Shown in pieces: positions 1 through 8,441 of a stretch of DNA of 24,856 nucleotides. Location of the stretch: assembly GCA_964428895.1 (NCBI GenBank), contig CAYRZU010000056.1, forward strand, positions 1 through 24,856, in the 5' to 3' direction. The DNA comes from HyVt-337 sp964428895 (GTDB lineage Bacteria; Planctomycetota; Phycisphaerae; SM23-33). The notes under the pieces are model-generated. The model did not search any database. It was not told where the DNA came from and saw only the letters and a list, made by a program, of their open reading frames with translations. Each line of letters starts with the position of its first letter. Position 1 is the first letter of the stretch. A program made the translations under genes and the position numbers.

Positions 1-462
1 CGCCGCGACATCATCGACATGCTGTTCGTGGAAGGAAACCACTTCTGCATGTTCTGTGAGAAGTCGGGCAACTGCGAACTGCAGGCGTTGGCCTACCGGT
101 TCGGGATCACGCACCCGCGGTTCCCCTACATGTTCCCGGCCAGCCGCGATCTCGACGCTTCCCACCCGGACATCTTCATCGACCGCAACCGCTGCGTCCT
201 GTGCGGACGTTGCGTCCGGGCCAGCCGTGATCTCGACGGCAAGCACGCCTTCGATTTCGTCGGCCGCGGACACGACAAGCAGATCGCCGCGAATTCCGAG
301 GCGACCATCGGCGACACCAACGCCGCCGTTGACGACAAGGCCATGGACATCTGCCCGGTTGGCGCGCTGATGAAGAAGCGCGTGGGCTTTGCCCAGCCGG
401 TCGGCCAACGGCTCTACGACACCGCCCCCATCGGCACGCACATCGAGCAGGCCGATCAGTAA
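1..462 (+). CDS. hoxU: HoxU-like diaphorase Fe-S subunit of NAD-linked [NiFe] hydrogenase (5' end missing)
   Basis: C-terminal part of the small iron-sulfur subunit that carries electrons between the hydrogenase module and the flavin/NAD module of a cytoplasmic bidirectional hydrogenase. The frame is open from base 1, so the N-terminal [2Fe-2S] domain lies outside the window. Visible are a His-Cys3 [4Fe-4S] motif (HFCMFC then C six residues on, bases about 40-78), a CVLCGRC triplet and a final Cys in DICPVGAL, 46 residues after the third Cys of the triplet. That spacing resembles the N4-type cluster of NuoG rather than the two-cluster ferredoxin tail of Ralstonia HoxU, because the extra CxxCxxC segment before the CP is absent. 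It is followed 18 bases later by hoxY. The alternative is a NuoG-like N-terminal fragment, but hoxYHW next to it makes HoxU far more likely. Confidence 0.9.
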   Translation, partial: RRDIIDMLFVEGNHFCMFCEKSGNCELQALAYRFGITHPRFPYMFPASRDLDASHPDIFIDRNRCVLCGRCVRASRDLDGKHAFDFVGRGHDKQIAANSEATIGDTNAAVDDKAMDICPVGALMKKRVGFAQPVGQRLYDTAPIGTHIEQADQ

Positions 463-480
463 CCCTAGGAGACGCTACTC

Positions 481-1041
481 ATGGCAAAAGACAAACCCAA
501 AGTGGCCACCGCGAGCCTCTGTGGCTGCTTCGGCTGCCACATGTCCCTGTTGGACATTGACGAGCGCATCCTCGATCTGATCGAGCTGGTCGACTTCGAC
601 AAGTCGCCCATCGACGACATCAAGACCTTCAGCGGTCGCGTGACCGTGGGCCTGATCGAGGGCGGTTGCTGCAACGAAGAGAACGTGGAGAACCTTCGCG
701 ATTTCCGCGACCACTGCGACATCCTGATCTCCGTCGGCGATTGCGCCATCGACGGCGGCGTGCCCGCCGCGAGAAACGGCATTCAGCTGAAAGAGTGCAT
801 GGATGAAGCGTTCGTGAACCCGCGCCGCGGGCCCGCCGTCCACAATGAAGCCGGCAAGATCCCCGATGATCCGGAGATCCCCCTGCTGCTGGACAAGGTC
901 TACCCGCTGCACGAAGTGGTCAAGATCGACTGCTACCTGCCCGGCTGCCCGCCGCCGGCGGATACTCTGTTCGCAGCCTTGGCGGCGCTGCTAACCGGTC
1001 AGCCCGTTGAGCTGCCCTACGAGCTGATCAAGTACGACTGA
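481..1041 (+). CDS. hoxY: [NiFe]-hydrogenase small subunit HoxY
   Basis: Small subunit (186 residues) of the soluble bidirectional hydrogenase; it holds the single proximal [4Fe-4S] cluster beside the NiFe site of HoxH. Cluster ligands are visible as the CGCFGC segment (Cys14, 16 and 19), Cys88 in GDCAIDGG and Cys156 in LPGCPPPAD. The length fits HoxY-type small subunits, which lack the Tat signal and the medial and distal clusters of membrane-bound uptake enzymes, so a cytoplasmic location is expected. An AGGAG ribosome site at 467-471, nine bases before the ATG, fixes the start. It lies between hoxU and hoxH in the usual Hox order. Confidence 0.95.
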   Translation: MAKDKPKVATASLCGCFGCHMSLLDIDERILDLIELVDFDKSPIDDIKTFSGRVTVGLIEGGCCNEENVENLRDFRDHCDILISVGDCAIDGGVPAARNGIQLKECMDEAFVNPRRGPAVHNEAGKIPDDPEIPLLLDKVYPLHEVVKIDCYLPGCPPPADTLFAALAALLTGQPVELPYELIKYD

Positions 1042-1059
1042 TCGCCAGGAGTCAATCAC

Positions 1060-2496
1060 ATGGCAAGCAAAGATAAACGCATCGTCATCGAGCCCGTGAC
1101 ACGCGTGGAAGGCCACGGCAAGGTCACCATCATGCTCGATGAGAAGAACAACGTTACCCAGGCCCGCCTGCACGTGGTCGAGTTCCGCGGATTTGAGCGG
1201 TTCGCCCTCGGGCGGATGTACTGGGAAATCCCGGTGATGATCCAACGACTGTGCGGCATCTGCCCGGTCAGTCACCACCTGTGTGCGGCCAAGGCGATGG
1301 ACGTCATCGCGGGCGTCGACCAACTGACCCCCACCGCCGAGAAGCTGCGTCGGCTGATGCACTACGGGCAGTTCTACCAGTCGCATGCGTTGCACTTCTT
1401 CCACCTGGTCAGTCCGGACCTGCTGTTTGGGTTCGACGCAGACGTGGCGATCCGCAACGTTATCGGCGTAGCCCTGAAGTTCCCCGAGCTGGCCAAGCAG
1501 GGCATCTTCATGCGGAAGTACGGCCAAGAGATCATCAAGGCCACCGCCGGCAAGAAGGTCCACGGCACCAGCGCGATCCCGGGCGGGCAGAACAAGGCCC
1601 TCACCGTCGACGAGCGTGACGCGCTGCTTAAGGACATCGACCAGATGACCGACTGGGCCCGCGGCGCGCTGAAGATCGCCAAGGACTACACCGCCGAGCA
1701 TCTGGAAACGCTGGCCGATTTCGGCTCGTTCCCCTCCAACCACCTGTCCATCGTCCGCGATGACGGGGCCTTCGACATCTACCACGGCAACCTTCGCGCC
1801 ATCGACGCCGAAGGCAACACCATCTTCGATCAGGTCGACCCGCAGGATTATCACACCGTCCTGACAGAGGAAGTTCGCCCGTGGTCGTACATGAAGTTCC
1901 CGTTCATCAACTCGATCGGACCGGAAGACGGGTGGTATCGCGTGGGTCCGCTGGCGCGAATCAACGCCGCCGACTTCATCGACACGCCCGAGGCCGAGGC
2001 CGAACGCGCCGAATTCATGGCCCTGACCGAAGGCAAGCCCAACAACATCACCATGGCCTACCACTGGACGCGAATGATCGAAACGCTGCACTCGATCGAG
2101 AAGATTCGCGACCTGCTGAACGACCCGGACATTCTGGGTACGGACCTGGTCGTCACCGGCGAGCGTCGTCGTGAAGGCGCCGCCATTATCGAGGCCCCGC
2201 GTGGCACGCTGTTCCACCACTACGAGGTCGACGAGAACGACCAAGTCGTGATGGCCAACCTGATCGTGTCCACCACCAGCAACAACGAGCCCATGAACCG
2301 GGCCGTTGCCAAAGTGGCCGCCGACCATATTTCCGGCCAGGCCGAGATTACCGAAGGCCTGCTGAACCATGTGGAAGTGGCCATCCGGGCTTACGACCCC
2401 TGCCTGTCGTGTGCGACCCACGCGATGGGACAGATGCCGCTGGAAGTCACGCTGGTTGACGCCGCCGGCAACGTGGTGGATCAGAAGACCAAGTAG
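1060..2496 (+). CDS. hoxH: [NiFe]-hydrogenase large subunit HoxH (group 3d type)
   Basis: Catalytic large subunit (478 residues) that splits or forms H2 at the NiFe(CN)2CO centre. The N-terminal nickel motif RLCGICPVSHH supplies Cys65 and Cys68 and the C-terminal motif DPCLSCATH supplies Cys448 and Cys451. The RVEGHGK box near residue 15 is the usual L1 motif. After His454 there is a 24-residue tail, matching the C-terminal extension that the dedicated protease removes after nickel insertion; that protease is encoded immediately downstream. AGGAG at 1047-1051 supports the start. The closest known types are group 3d NAD(P)-linked enzymes, based on the hoxU-Y-H-W order; a group 3b enzyme would have different partner subunits. 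Confidence 0.96.
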   Translation: MASKDKRIVIEPVTRVEGHGKVTIMLDEKNNVTQARLHVVEFRGFERFALGRMYWEIPVMIQRLCGICPVSHHLCAAKAMDVIAGVDQLTPTAEKLRRLMHYGQFYQSHALHFFHLVSPDLLFGFDADVAIRNVIGVALKFPELAKQGIFMRKYGQEIIKATAGKKVHGTSAIPGGQNKALTVDERDALLKDIDQMTDWARGALKIAKDYTAEHLETLADFGSFPSNHLSIVRDDGAFDIYHGNLRAIDAEGNTIFDQVDPQDYHTVLTEEVRPWSYMKFPFINSIGPEDGWYRVGPLARINAADFIDTPEAEAERAEFMALTEGKPNNITMAYHWTRMIETLHSIEKIRDLLNDPDILGTDLVVTGERRREGAAIIEAPRGTLFHHYEVDENDQVVMANLIVSTTSNNEPMNRAVAKVAADHISGQAEITEGLLNHVEVAIRAYDPCLSCATHAMGQMPLEVTLVDAAGNVVDQKTK

Positions 2497-2497
2497 A

Positions 2498-2998
2498 ATG
2501 ACGGCCGAACGTCCCAACGTACTGGTAATTGGCTACGGCAACCCGGGCCGTCTCGACGACGGCCTGGGCCCGGCCTTTATCGCTGCCGTGGAAGACAAGG
2601 ACCTTCCCGGCGTGACGCTTTCGACCGACTACCAACTCAACGTTGAGGACGCCGCGGATCTGGTCGGCGTCGACCTCGTGCTGTTCGCCGACGCCGACTG
2701 CGCCGGGCCCGAGCCGTTCTCGGTCCAAGCCGTTACGCCCGCAGCCGACGGGCTGGCCAGTTTCACCACCCACTCGGTCAGCCCCGAGGCGGTTCTGGCG
2801 ATGGGCCGTGATATGTTCAACGCCGAGCCGGCCGGGTTCATCCTGGGTATCCGCGGTTACGAATTCAACGAGTTCGGCGAGAGGCTGAGCGAACGAGCCA
2901 CCGCCAACTTGACAGCAGCGGTTGACTATATCGTCAACTGCCTACAACAGGGACATATAGACGTCACTTGCTCCGCAGACATCCAACAGACGTCGTGA
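2498..2998 (+). CDS. hoxW: HoxW-type hydrogenase maturation endopeptidase
   Basis: Nickel-dependent protease of the HycI/HyaD/HoxW family (166 residues) that trims the C-terminal tail of the hydrogenase large subunit, here presumably the 24 residues after His454 of HoxH. The N-terminus has the family glycine motif GYGNPGRLDDGLG with the conserved Asp pair at residues 20-21, a FADAD segment near residue 66 and the THSVSPEAVLA region that carries the second metal-binding histidine. The ATG lies one base after the hoxH stop codon with no strong ribosome site of its own, so translation is probably coupled to hoxH. A longer frame runs upstream into hoxH but is unlikely to be used. The last 15 or so residues are hydrophilic and atypical. 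Confidence 0.9.
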   Translation: MTAERPNVLVIGYGNPGRLDDGLGPAFIAAVEDKDLPGVTLSTDYQLNVEDAADLVGVDLVLFADADCAGPEPFSVQAVTPAADGLASFTTHSVSPEAVLAMGRDMFNAEPAGFILGIRGYEFNEFGERLSERATANLTAAVDYIVNCLQQGHIDVTCSADIQQTS

Positions 2999-3024
2999 GT
3001 CTGCGATACGAAAGAGGACCATCC

Positions 3025-3408
3025 ATGCAAGACGGAAAACACGTAATCCTGTGCGTCGACGATGACGACGACATTCTGTTCGTGATGCAGCAGATCCTGG
3101 AAGCCAACGGCTTTGTCTTCTCCGGCGCTTCCAACGGCGAAGAAGGCCTGAAGGTCTTCAAGGACACCGACCCCGACCTGATTTTCGTGGACCTGATGAT
3201 GGAAGAGGTCGACGCCGGGGCCTCCCTGGTCAAGGAACTGAAGCTCGCCGGTAACAGCGCCCCGGTGCTGATGCTCTCTTCCGTGGGCGACAGCATGGCC
3301 CAGACCGTCGACACCAGCGAATTGGGCCTGTCCGGCATCCTGCAGAAGCCCATCCAGTCCGAACAGCTCCTAACCCTCATCAAGAGCAAGCTCGGCGGAG
3401 CGGCGTAG
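3025..3408 (+). CDS. Stand-alone response-regulator receiver domain
   Basis: A single CheY-type receiver (127 residues) without an output domain. The acidic pocket is the DDDDD run at residues 12-16, the phosphoacceptor is Asp56 in LIFVDLMM, the Ser/Thr switch position lies in LMLSS and the conserved Lys in LQKPI. The start at 3025 follows AAAGAGG at 3011-3017; an upstream ATG in the same frame overlaps hoxW and would add a non-receiver extension. It begins 26 bases after hoxW on the same strand, so it may be co-transcribed with the hydrogenase genes. No histidine kinase lies nearby, so its partner and target are unknown. Single-domain receivers often act by protein-protein contact. Confidence 0.9.
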   Translation: MQDGKHVILCVDDDDDILFVMQQILEANGFVFSGASNGEEGLKVFKDTDPDLIFVDLMMEEVDAGASLVKELKLAGNSAPVLMLSSVGDSMAQTVDTSELGLSGILQKPIQSEQLLTLIKSKLGGAA

Positions 3409-3461
3409 AGCGGTCAAACTGATGTGCCGGTCGATGCGTTGACCGGAGTAGCGGCACTCAG

Positions 3462-3490
3462 CGCGGTGGGTCTCCCGACCCGCCGCGTTT
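3462..3490 (+). terminator. Probable rho-independent terminator after the receiver gene
   Basis: An 11-bp stem, CGCGGTGGGTC (3462-3472) against GACCCGCCGCG (3477-3487), with one T-G wobble and a TCCC loop, followed by TTTCTAT. It sits between the + strand receiver gene and the convergent DUF5107 gene, where a terminator is expected. The T-run is short and imperfect. On the minus strand the hairpin has no trailing T-run. A weaker 7-bp inverted repeat (CGGTCAA 3411-3417, TTGACCG 3439-3445) precedes it. Confidence 0.6.
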
Positions 3491-3503
3491 CTATGCGCCA
3501 GCC

Positions 3504-5621
3504 CTATCTTTTGCCCTGGTCCTTGGCCTTATCGAAGGCCGGGTCGCGGATCTGGCGGAAGTCGAGGTGGCTGGGAACGGTCAGCTCGTCGCGGACGCGC
3601 TGGCGGAGTTCGTCGCTAACGTCCACGCCGTCGGCGGCCGCCAGTTTGCGGGCCTCGAACTCGTAGAAGATGTTCGAGAGCGTCGGCTCGCCCTCGTGCG
3701 TATCGACTGACTCATGGGGCTTGGCCAGAAACGCCTCCACCTCCGGCCAGAACGCCGGGTCGTCCTTTTCCAGCAGGCAGATGATGCGATAGATGTCCAG
3801 CCGGACGTCGGCTTTGACCGCATCGGGCAGGATCTCCAGCATCTCGAGGAACTCATCATGACGGCCGGTGCGGATCAGCACCTTCGACGCCTCCTTAGCC
3901 AGCCGCGTATCCCCGCAATGGAGCTGCCACGCCCGCAGCCACCGGTCGGCCGACTCTTCCCTGTCGCCGGCGTGCCAGGCCGCCACGCCCAAGTTGCGGT
4001 GGGCCCACGGGGTCTCGACGATCTCCAGCGACCGCTTCCAGGCCTCAATGGCCCCGGCCGCGTCGGCGGAATCGCCCAACATGCTGTAACGAACGATGCC
4101 CAATTGCAGCCACGCGTACCAGTTGTCCTTGGCCGGGCCGGCCACAGCCGCCTCCAACTGCTCCAGCCACCCGCCGTGAATCATGAAGGACGGCGGAATC
4201 GCGTCCGTCGGCGGTTCGCTCATCGAACCAGCCTCCAGCAGCTCCAGCCACGGCGTCTGCTCAACCGTCAGCGACTGGTCATCAAATACCAACGACGCCG
4301 GCCAACCGGCGCCCTCGCCGGTGGCTTCGCGACGCTTGCGCTCCAGCGCGCCCCAGCCGCTGCCTCGCTGGATGATTGTCTCAGCCGGCCGATCGGCCAT
4401 CGCTTCGGTCGCCGTCAGCAGTTGTTCCAAGTCTTCTTGCGGCAGCATCGGGTCCAGACGAGCTCCGACCTCGTCGATGGCCGTCTGCCAGTCCGGGTCG
4501 TGCGCCTTGGCGGGGTCGGCCTCGATCAGGCCGAACGCCTCCACCCACGCCCAGTCGGCGCCGCCTTCCATGGCGATCGTCGTGTACTGCGTCTGCGTCA
4601 GCCCGGCCTGCAATTCAATGTACGGCGTGCCGCCGGGGGCCAGGAAGTCCTGCCAGTGTCGGCCACCGGCCCCGGTACCCCAGGCGAACAGCTTGCGCCC
4701 GCACAGCCGACCGGTCGACGCATGCACCAACCCCTGCCCCTCGGTATCCACATACGCGATCCAAGGCCGCTGGTCTTTCGGAATCCCGTAATAGAAGTCG
4801 CACGTGCCGCCCAAGTTCATCGGCCACGAGACGTCAATGTCGCCCACGTAGGGAATCGGCACGGTGCTGGCCGGCCCCGCGTAACCCCAACTGAGGGCAT
4901 CGTTGGCCGGCGCCACCACGCGGCGACCCTCGACCAGGTCGACCGCGATGTTGGTCCACCAGTACATCGGGATCGTCTCGTCGTGCGGGTTCGTCACGCG
5001 CACACGGGCGAACAGGAACTGCGACCCATCCGGCAGCCAGCAGTCCACCTGATAGCCGATCTCGGCGATCCGCTCCCATTCGTACAGCCGCAGCACGGGC
5101 TCGCCGTCATCGGTCTTGAGGGTGGCCACGAACGGCCCGTCGCAGTTCTGCGGCGAATGGCCGCCGGGCGTGGCGTTCCACTCACAGCCGCCCGAGATCC
5201 ACGCGCCTCGCCGCGCCAAATGCGTCGGCTGAAAACACACGTTCGGATCGACCAGCCGCTTGCCCGTGGCCTTGTGCACGAGCGACCACAACCGCCCACC
5301 CAGGGCCAGAATGAACGTGGCCTCGAGGTGCTCATTCTCCAGCACCGCCACCTCGAATTGTCGGGGCTGCCGATCCCGGTTGAAGCCGTCTTGGACCGCA
5401 TAGGGCATGCAGTCCGGCAGATCATACATGCCGCCGTAGCGGACGGCCGGGTCGGCCAGGTCGGGCTTCTTGGCCGCGTGCGAGAGTGATTCTTCCTTGG
5501 CCGCGGCGATATCCTCGCGCGGGAAGCGGTGCTTGCCCGGCGGCTGCAAGGCGGGCCAAGGACTTTCCGACCCCATCGAGGCCGCCGGCATGGTCAACGT
5601 TTCAAACCGAAGTTCACCCAT
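3504..5621 (-). CDS. DUF5107 domain protein with C-terminal TPR-like repeats
   Basis: A 705-residue protein with no obvious signal peptide. The N-terminal two thirds match the DUF5107 type seen in carbohydrate-related loci: an all-beta, galactose-mutarotase-like region rich in Trp, Gly and Asn (for example ALGGRLWSLVHKATGKRLVD and ISGGCEWNATPGGHSP, roughly residues 100-180). The last third (about residues 480-640) is helical with TPR-like motifs such as AIEAWKRSLEIVETPWAHRNLGVAAW. Known relatives sit with sugar-uptake and glycosidase genes; catalytic activity is not established. A GGAG ribosome site just upstream (TTGGAGAC in the minus direction) supports the start. The EamA permease gene ends 22 bases upstream on the same strand, so the two form an operon and the permease may carry the relevant sugar or metabolite. 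Confidence 0.82.
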   Translation of the reverse strand: MGELRFETLTMPAASMGSESPWPALQPPGKHRFPREDIAAAKEESLSHAAKKPDLADPAVRYGGMYDLPDCMPYAVQDGFNRDRQPRQFEVAVLENEHLEATFILALGGRLWSLVHKATGKRLVDPNVCFQPTHLARRGAWISGGCEWNATPGGHSPQNCDGPFVATLKTDDGEPVLRLYEWERIAEIGYQVDCWLPDGSQFLFARVRVTNPHDETIPMYWWTNIAVDLVEGRRVVAPANDALSWGYAGPASTVPIPYVGDIDVSWPMNLGGTCDFYYGIPKDQRPWIAYVDTEGQGLVHASTGRLCGRKLFAWGTGAGGRHWQDFLAPGGTPYIELQAGLTQTQYTTIAMEGGADWAWVEAFGLIEADPAKAHDPDWQTAIDEVGARLDPMLPQEDLEQLLTATEAMADRPAETIIQRGSGWGALERKRREATGEGAGWPASLVFDDQSLTVEQTPWLELLEAGSMSEPPTDAIPPSFMIHGGWLEQLEAAVAGPAKDNWYAWLQLGIVRYSMLGDSADAAGAIEAWKRSLEIVETPWAHRNLGVAAWHAGDREESADRWLRAWQLHCGDTRLAKEASKVLIRTGRHDEFLEMLEILPDAVKADVRLDIYRIICLLEKDDPAFWPEVEAFLAKPHESVDTHEGEPTLSNIFYEFEARKLAAADGVDVSDELRQRVRDELTVPSHLDFRQIRDPAFDKAKDQGKR

Positions 5622-5643
5622 GATGTCTCCAACAGATAATCGT

Positions 5644-6612
5644 CTACTTACAGTACAACCCGATCAGCAGCATGCCCGCGGTGATCAGCAGCGCGCCGGT
5701 CAGCCGCACGGCTCGGCCGCGCTCTTTGAACACCGCAAACGCCAGCACCACACCGACCACGATGCTGAACTGCCGCATCCCCCAGACGTATCCGGCCTGC
5801 GGCACCATTTGGTAGCAGACCAGGATCATGCTGTACGCGCTGAAGTTCAGCGCCGCCGCGGCCGCGGGGATCAGCCAGCCGACGGCCTTGGCCTCGCCGG
5901 CGGCGGCCGCCCGGGCCCGCATCCGCCAGCCGGTCACCATCACCGTCAGCATGCTGGCGACCAGGTGGAAGTACTGATACCGCAGGGCCGAGCCCACCGC
6001 CATCTCGGCGCTGCCGCGGACCAGGTCCATCGCCATCTTATCGGGAATCGTATAGCCCACCGCGCAGGCCGCCGCGCCCAACATCCACAAGCTCGACCGC
6101 CGCCAATAGTGATGATGTGACAGGGCGCCGAAACTCTCCTGCGGCGTCAGCGTACAACCGCCCGTAACCATCAGCAGCGCCGCCCACCCGATCGGCGAAG
6201 GCGGCTTGCCCAGCGCCACGTCCCCAAGGGCAATCAACACCACGGGCAGGCCGCGAATGATCGGGAACACCGTGCCGAAATCCGCCGCCGCCAGAGACCG
6301 GGCCATGCACACGTAGTAAAGGCCGTTGGCCGCCCCCGCCCCGACGGCAATCAACCACAGCGTGGGCGTCATGCTGTGCCCGCCGGCGGTGAAGAACTCG
6401 CTGATCACCGACGGCACGAGCCCGCCGGCCACGATGATCAGCAGCATCCGGTAGACGGTCGTCTGCTTGTCGCCACGGCCGCGAACCATCAGGTTCCACA
6501 CCGCGTGCATCACCGCGGAAACCAGCACCAAGCCTATGACCAATCCGGACACACCGCCTCCATCCCGGCCGCCCCTGCGGCCCATCAATAGGAAGGCCAG
6601 CTTGTACGCCAT
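5644..6612 (-). CDS. EamA/DMT-superfamily membrane transporter
   Basis: A 322-residue integral membrane protein with about ten hydrophobic helices arranged as two repeats, the drug/metabolite transporter pattern. Recognisable family segments include SAVMHAVWNLMVR near the start (first helix of EamA proteins) and the C-terminal FKERGRAVRLTGALLITAGM, which matches the glycine-rich last helix. A short His/Arg-rich loop (SHHHYWRR) separates the halves. The substrate cannot be read from the sequence; coupling to the DUF5107 gene 22 bases downstream suggests a sugar-related compound. GGTGGGGG lies just before the ATG in the minus direction. An alternative start at Met10 is possible, since residues 10-20 are Gly/Arg-rich and look unlike a transmembrane start. 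Confidence 0.85.
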   Translation of the reverse strand: MAYKLAFLLMGRRGGRDGGGVSGLVIGLVLVSAVMHAVWNLMVRGRGDKQTTVYRMLLIIVAGGLVPSVISEFFTAGGHSMTPTLWLIAVGAGAANGLYYVCMARSLAAADFGTVFPIIRGLPVVLIALGDVALGKPPSPIGWAALLMVTGGCTLTPQESFGALSHHHYWRRSSLWMLGAAACAVGYTIPDKMAMDLVRGSAEMAVGSALRYQYFHLVASMLTVMVTGWRMRARAAAAGEAKAVGWLIPAAAAALNFSAYSMILVCYQMVPQAGYVWGMRQFSIVVGVVLAFAVFKERGRAVRLTGALLITAGMLLIGLYCK

Positions 6613-6730
6613 TTACCCCCACCAATCAATGGCCGCATGGCCACGCACCCGCTATGCTGAAGACTGCCCAGGGGATCCGTTCTGCCGCAAGCCGTTCAGA
6701 GGATGCCAAACATGGGACGGGACAATCACA

Positions 6731-7243
6731 ATGAGAACGCTTCTCACAATCACGCTGTGTGCCATGCTGGTCATCGCCGTTGCTTGCGAGGGGGACAAGC
6801 CGGCCCCCCAGACGCCAACCGAGTCCAAGGCCCGAATCGGCATCTATGATTCTCGGGCCGTCGCGGCGGCTTTCGCCGGCTCGGAGCCCTTCAAGGCCGC
6901 CTTCGCGGATGTCCAAGCCCAGCACGCCGAAGCCAAGGCCGCCGGCAACGAGAAGCGTATGGCCGATCTTGAAGCTCAAATGGAAGACCAGCAAGATCGC
7001 CTCCATCAACAAGCCTTCGGCACGGCCTCGGTCGACGACATCCTCCTGCACATCGCCGACAAGCTCTCGGCCATCGAGGCCGACGCGGGCGTCGACGCGC
7101 TCGTCTCCAAGTGGGACCAAGGCGCCCTGGCCAAACACCCCAACGCCGAGCAGGTCGACGTCACCATGGCCCTTGTCGACGCCCTAGGCCCCACCGACAG
7201 CCAACGCGCAAGGGCGATCCAAATCCAGAAGACCAAGCCGTAG
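6731..7243 (+). CDS. Putative lipoprotein with coiled-coil segment, unknown function
   Basis: A 170-residue protein with a short Arg-containing N-terminus, a hydrophobic stretch and a Cys at residue 19 (IAVAC), fitting a lipoprotein signal although the -3 position is Ala rather than Leu. The mature part starts with a Pro/Thr-rich linker, then IGIYDSRAVAAAF, loosely reminiscent of the first strand of OmpH/Skp-like chaperones, followed by a charged helical stretch (about residues 60-100, EAKAAGNEKRMADLEAQMED) likely to form a coiled coil. It is divergent from the EamA gene with 118 bases between. Function is unknown. The start was chosen for its signal sequence; the open frame continues upstream without one. 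Confidence 0.65.
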   Translation: MRTLLTITLCAMLVIAVACEGDKPAPQTPTESKARIGIYDSRAVAAAFAGSEPFKAAFADVQAQHAEAKAAGNEKRMADLEAQMEDQQDRLHQQAFGTASVDDILLHIADKLSAIEADAGVDALVSKWDQGALAKHPNAEQVDVTMALVDALGPTDSQRARAIQIQKTKP

Positions 7244-7245
7244 TT

Positions 7246-7270
7246 GTAGGGTAAGAATGCCCCCCCTGCG
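7246..7270 (+). repeat. Degenerate copy of the GTAGGG-type intergenic palindrome
   Basis: GTAGGGTAAGAATGCC followed by CCCCCTGCGG begins three bases after the stop codon of the lipoprotein gene. It shares the GTAGGGT start and a TGCCC/CC right half with the clearer copies at 8885, 10388 and 11011. It is a weak match on its own and is listed because of its position and similarity to those copies. Confidence 0.4.
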
Positions 7271-7290
7271 GTCGTTGGGAAGGAAACCTC

Positions 7291-8412
7291 GTGGCCCACG
7301 ATATCGAATGGACGAAAGAGACTTACTCCGAAACCGTCACCAGCGACTGCTGGTGGTTCACGCCCTACGACAAGGACGACCCCGGCTACTGGGACGCCAT
7401 CTCAAAGGATGCCGAGATGCGGGACATCGTCGCCATGGAGGCCGCCCTGCCGGACGTTCCCGAATGGGCCCGGGACGTCGGCATTGACCTCGTCCCCCCC
7501 TGCGGGCCCTACAACTTCCCCGAGCCCTTCCTGCAAGTGCTCTCCCTGATCGGCTCGGCCGATCCCGCGGTCATCAGCAAGACCTTCAAACTGAAATGCT
7601 ACGCCGTGGACCCAGCCCGGAAGAGACAGGCCCAGGACTACTGCCTGTGTCTGGACGCCTGGCTGGCCGGCGCCGACCCCAGCGCCCCCGCGGCCGAACT
7701 GAACGCCTTGAGCCCTCGCACAATTGACTGGTCGGCCGTCTGTACCGATCTCTGGGGACTGCTCGGAGACCGGTCCGAGAAGAAGGAACTTCAGGTCGAA
7801 CTCGTCCTCGGCGCGATCCGCCACGCCATTAAGGTCTCCCGATGGACGGACGATCCTGGAACGGTGTTTGGCCGAGATCAGTTCCTGGGCGCATACAAGG
7901 AATGGCCCGACTTCGTTGACTACGGGGTCTACATTCGATCGGCCCGAGCACAGAGACTCGTCGCCCGGCTGAAGCAGCTCGACCCGGAATGGGCATGGGA
8001 GACCATGTCCCGGGTCGATTGCGGCACGTGGTGGCTTTGTGCGCCCAAGGCGTTCCGATTCCTTGAATACGACCTGTGGGCCATCGCCAAGGATCGCCCG
8101 GCCGGGCCGGACGACGATGTGCCGGGCTTCCTCCGTTGCGAAGACACCTACCCCAACCAGGATGAAGCGGCCGTCTGGTTCCGCCAGTTCTGTGACGCCC
8201 TGGATACGTGGTGGCAAGGCCATGACCCAACCGGACAAGTCGGCGACATGGTCTCTGCGCGACTTGGTGATCCTTCACCCGTCAAGCAGTGGCTGGTGCG
8301 ACTGTTCCTGAAGAAGCTCAAGATGTATGAGTCGACCAGCGGCATTCTCAAGAGCCTCGTCAACCCCGGCCCCGACCGGAAACGAGGAACGAGGACCATG
8401 GTCACCGGATAG
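7291..8412 (+). CDS. Hypothetical protein, 373 residues
   Basis: Starts with GTG after a good GGGAAGGAAA ribosome site (about 7277-7286). The protein is soluble-looking with no signal or transmembrane segment, rich in Trp, Asp and Cys, with conserved-looking clusters SDCWWFTPYDKDDPGYWDAI near the N-terminus and SRVDCGTWWLCAPKAFRFLEY around residues 240-262. The C-terminus becomes basic (PGPDRKRGTR). I do not recognise a family. The next gene (pentapeptide-like) begins 29 bases downstream on the same strand. Codon choice resembles its neighbours, so it is very probably a real gene, but no function can be assigned. Confidence 0.7.
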   Translation: MAHDIEWTKETYSETVTSDCWWFTPYDKDDPGYWDAISKDAEMRDIVAMEAALPDVPEWARDVGIDLVPPCGPYNFPEPFLQVLSLIGSADPAVISKTFKLKCYAVDPARKRQAQDYCLCLDAWLAGADPSAPAAELNALSPRTIDWSAVCTDLWGLLGDRSEKKELQVELVLGAIRHAIKVSRWTDDPGTVFGRDQFLGAYKEWPDFVDYGVYIRSARAQRLVARLKQLDPEWAWETMSRVDCGTWWLCAPKAFRFLEYDLWAIAKDRPAGPDDDVPGFLRCEDTYPNQDEAAVWFRQFCDALDTWWQGHDPTGQVGDMVSARLGDPSPVKQWLVRLFLKKLKMYESTSGILKSLVNPGPDRKRGTRTMVTG

Positions 8413-8441
8413 TGATGTGGACACCGTGAAAGGAAACCGAA

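Noticed and set aside
6613..6730. TATGCT at 6653-6658 as the promoter of the lipoprotein gene
   Set aside because: No acceptable -35 element is found at the right distance, so it is not listed as a feature.
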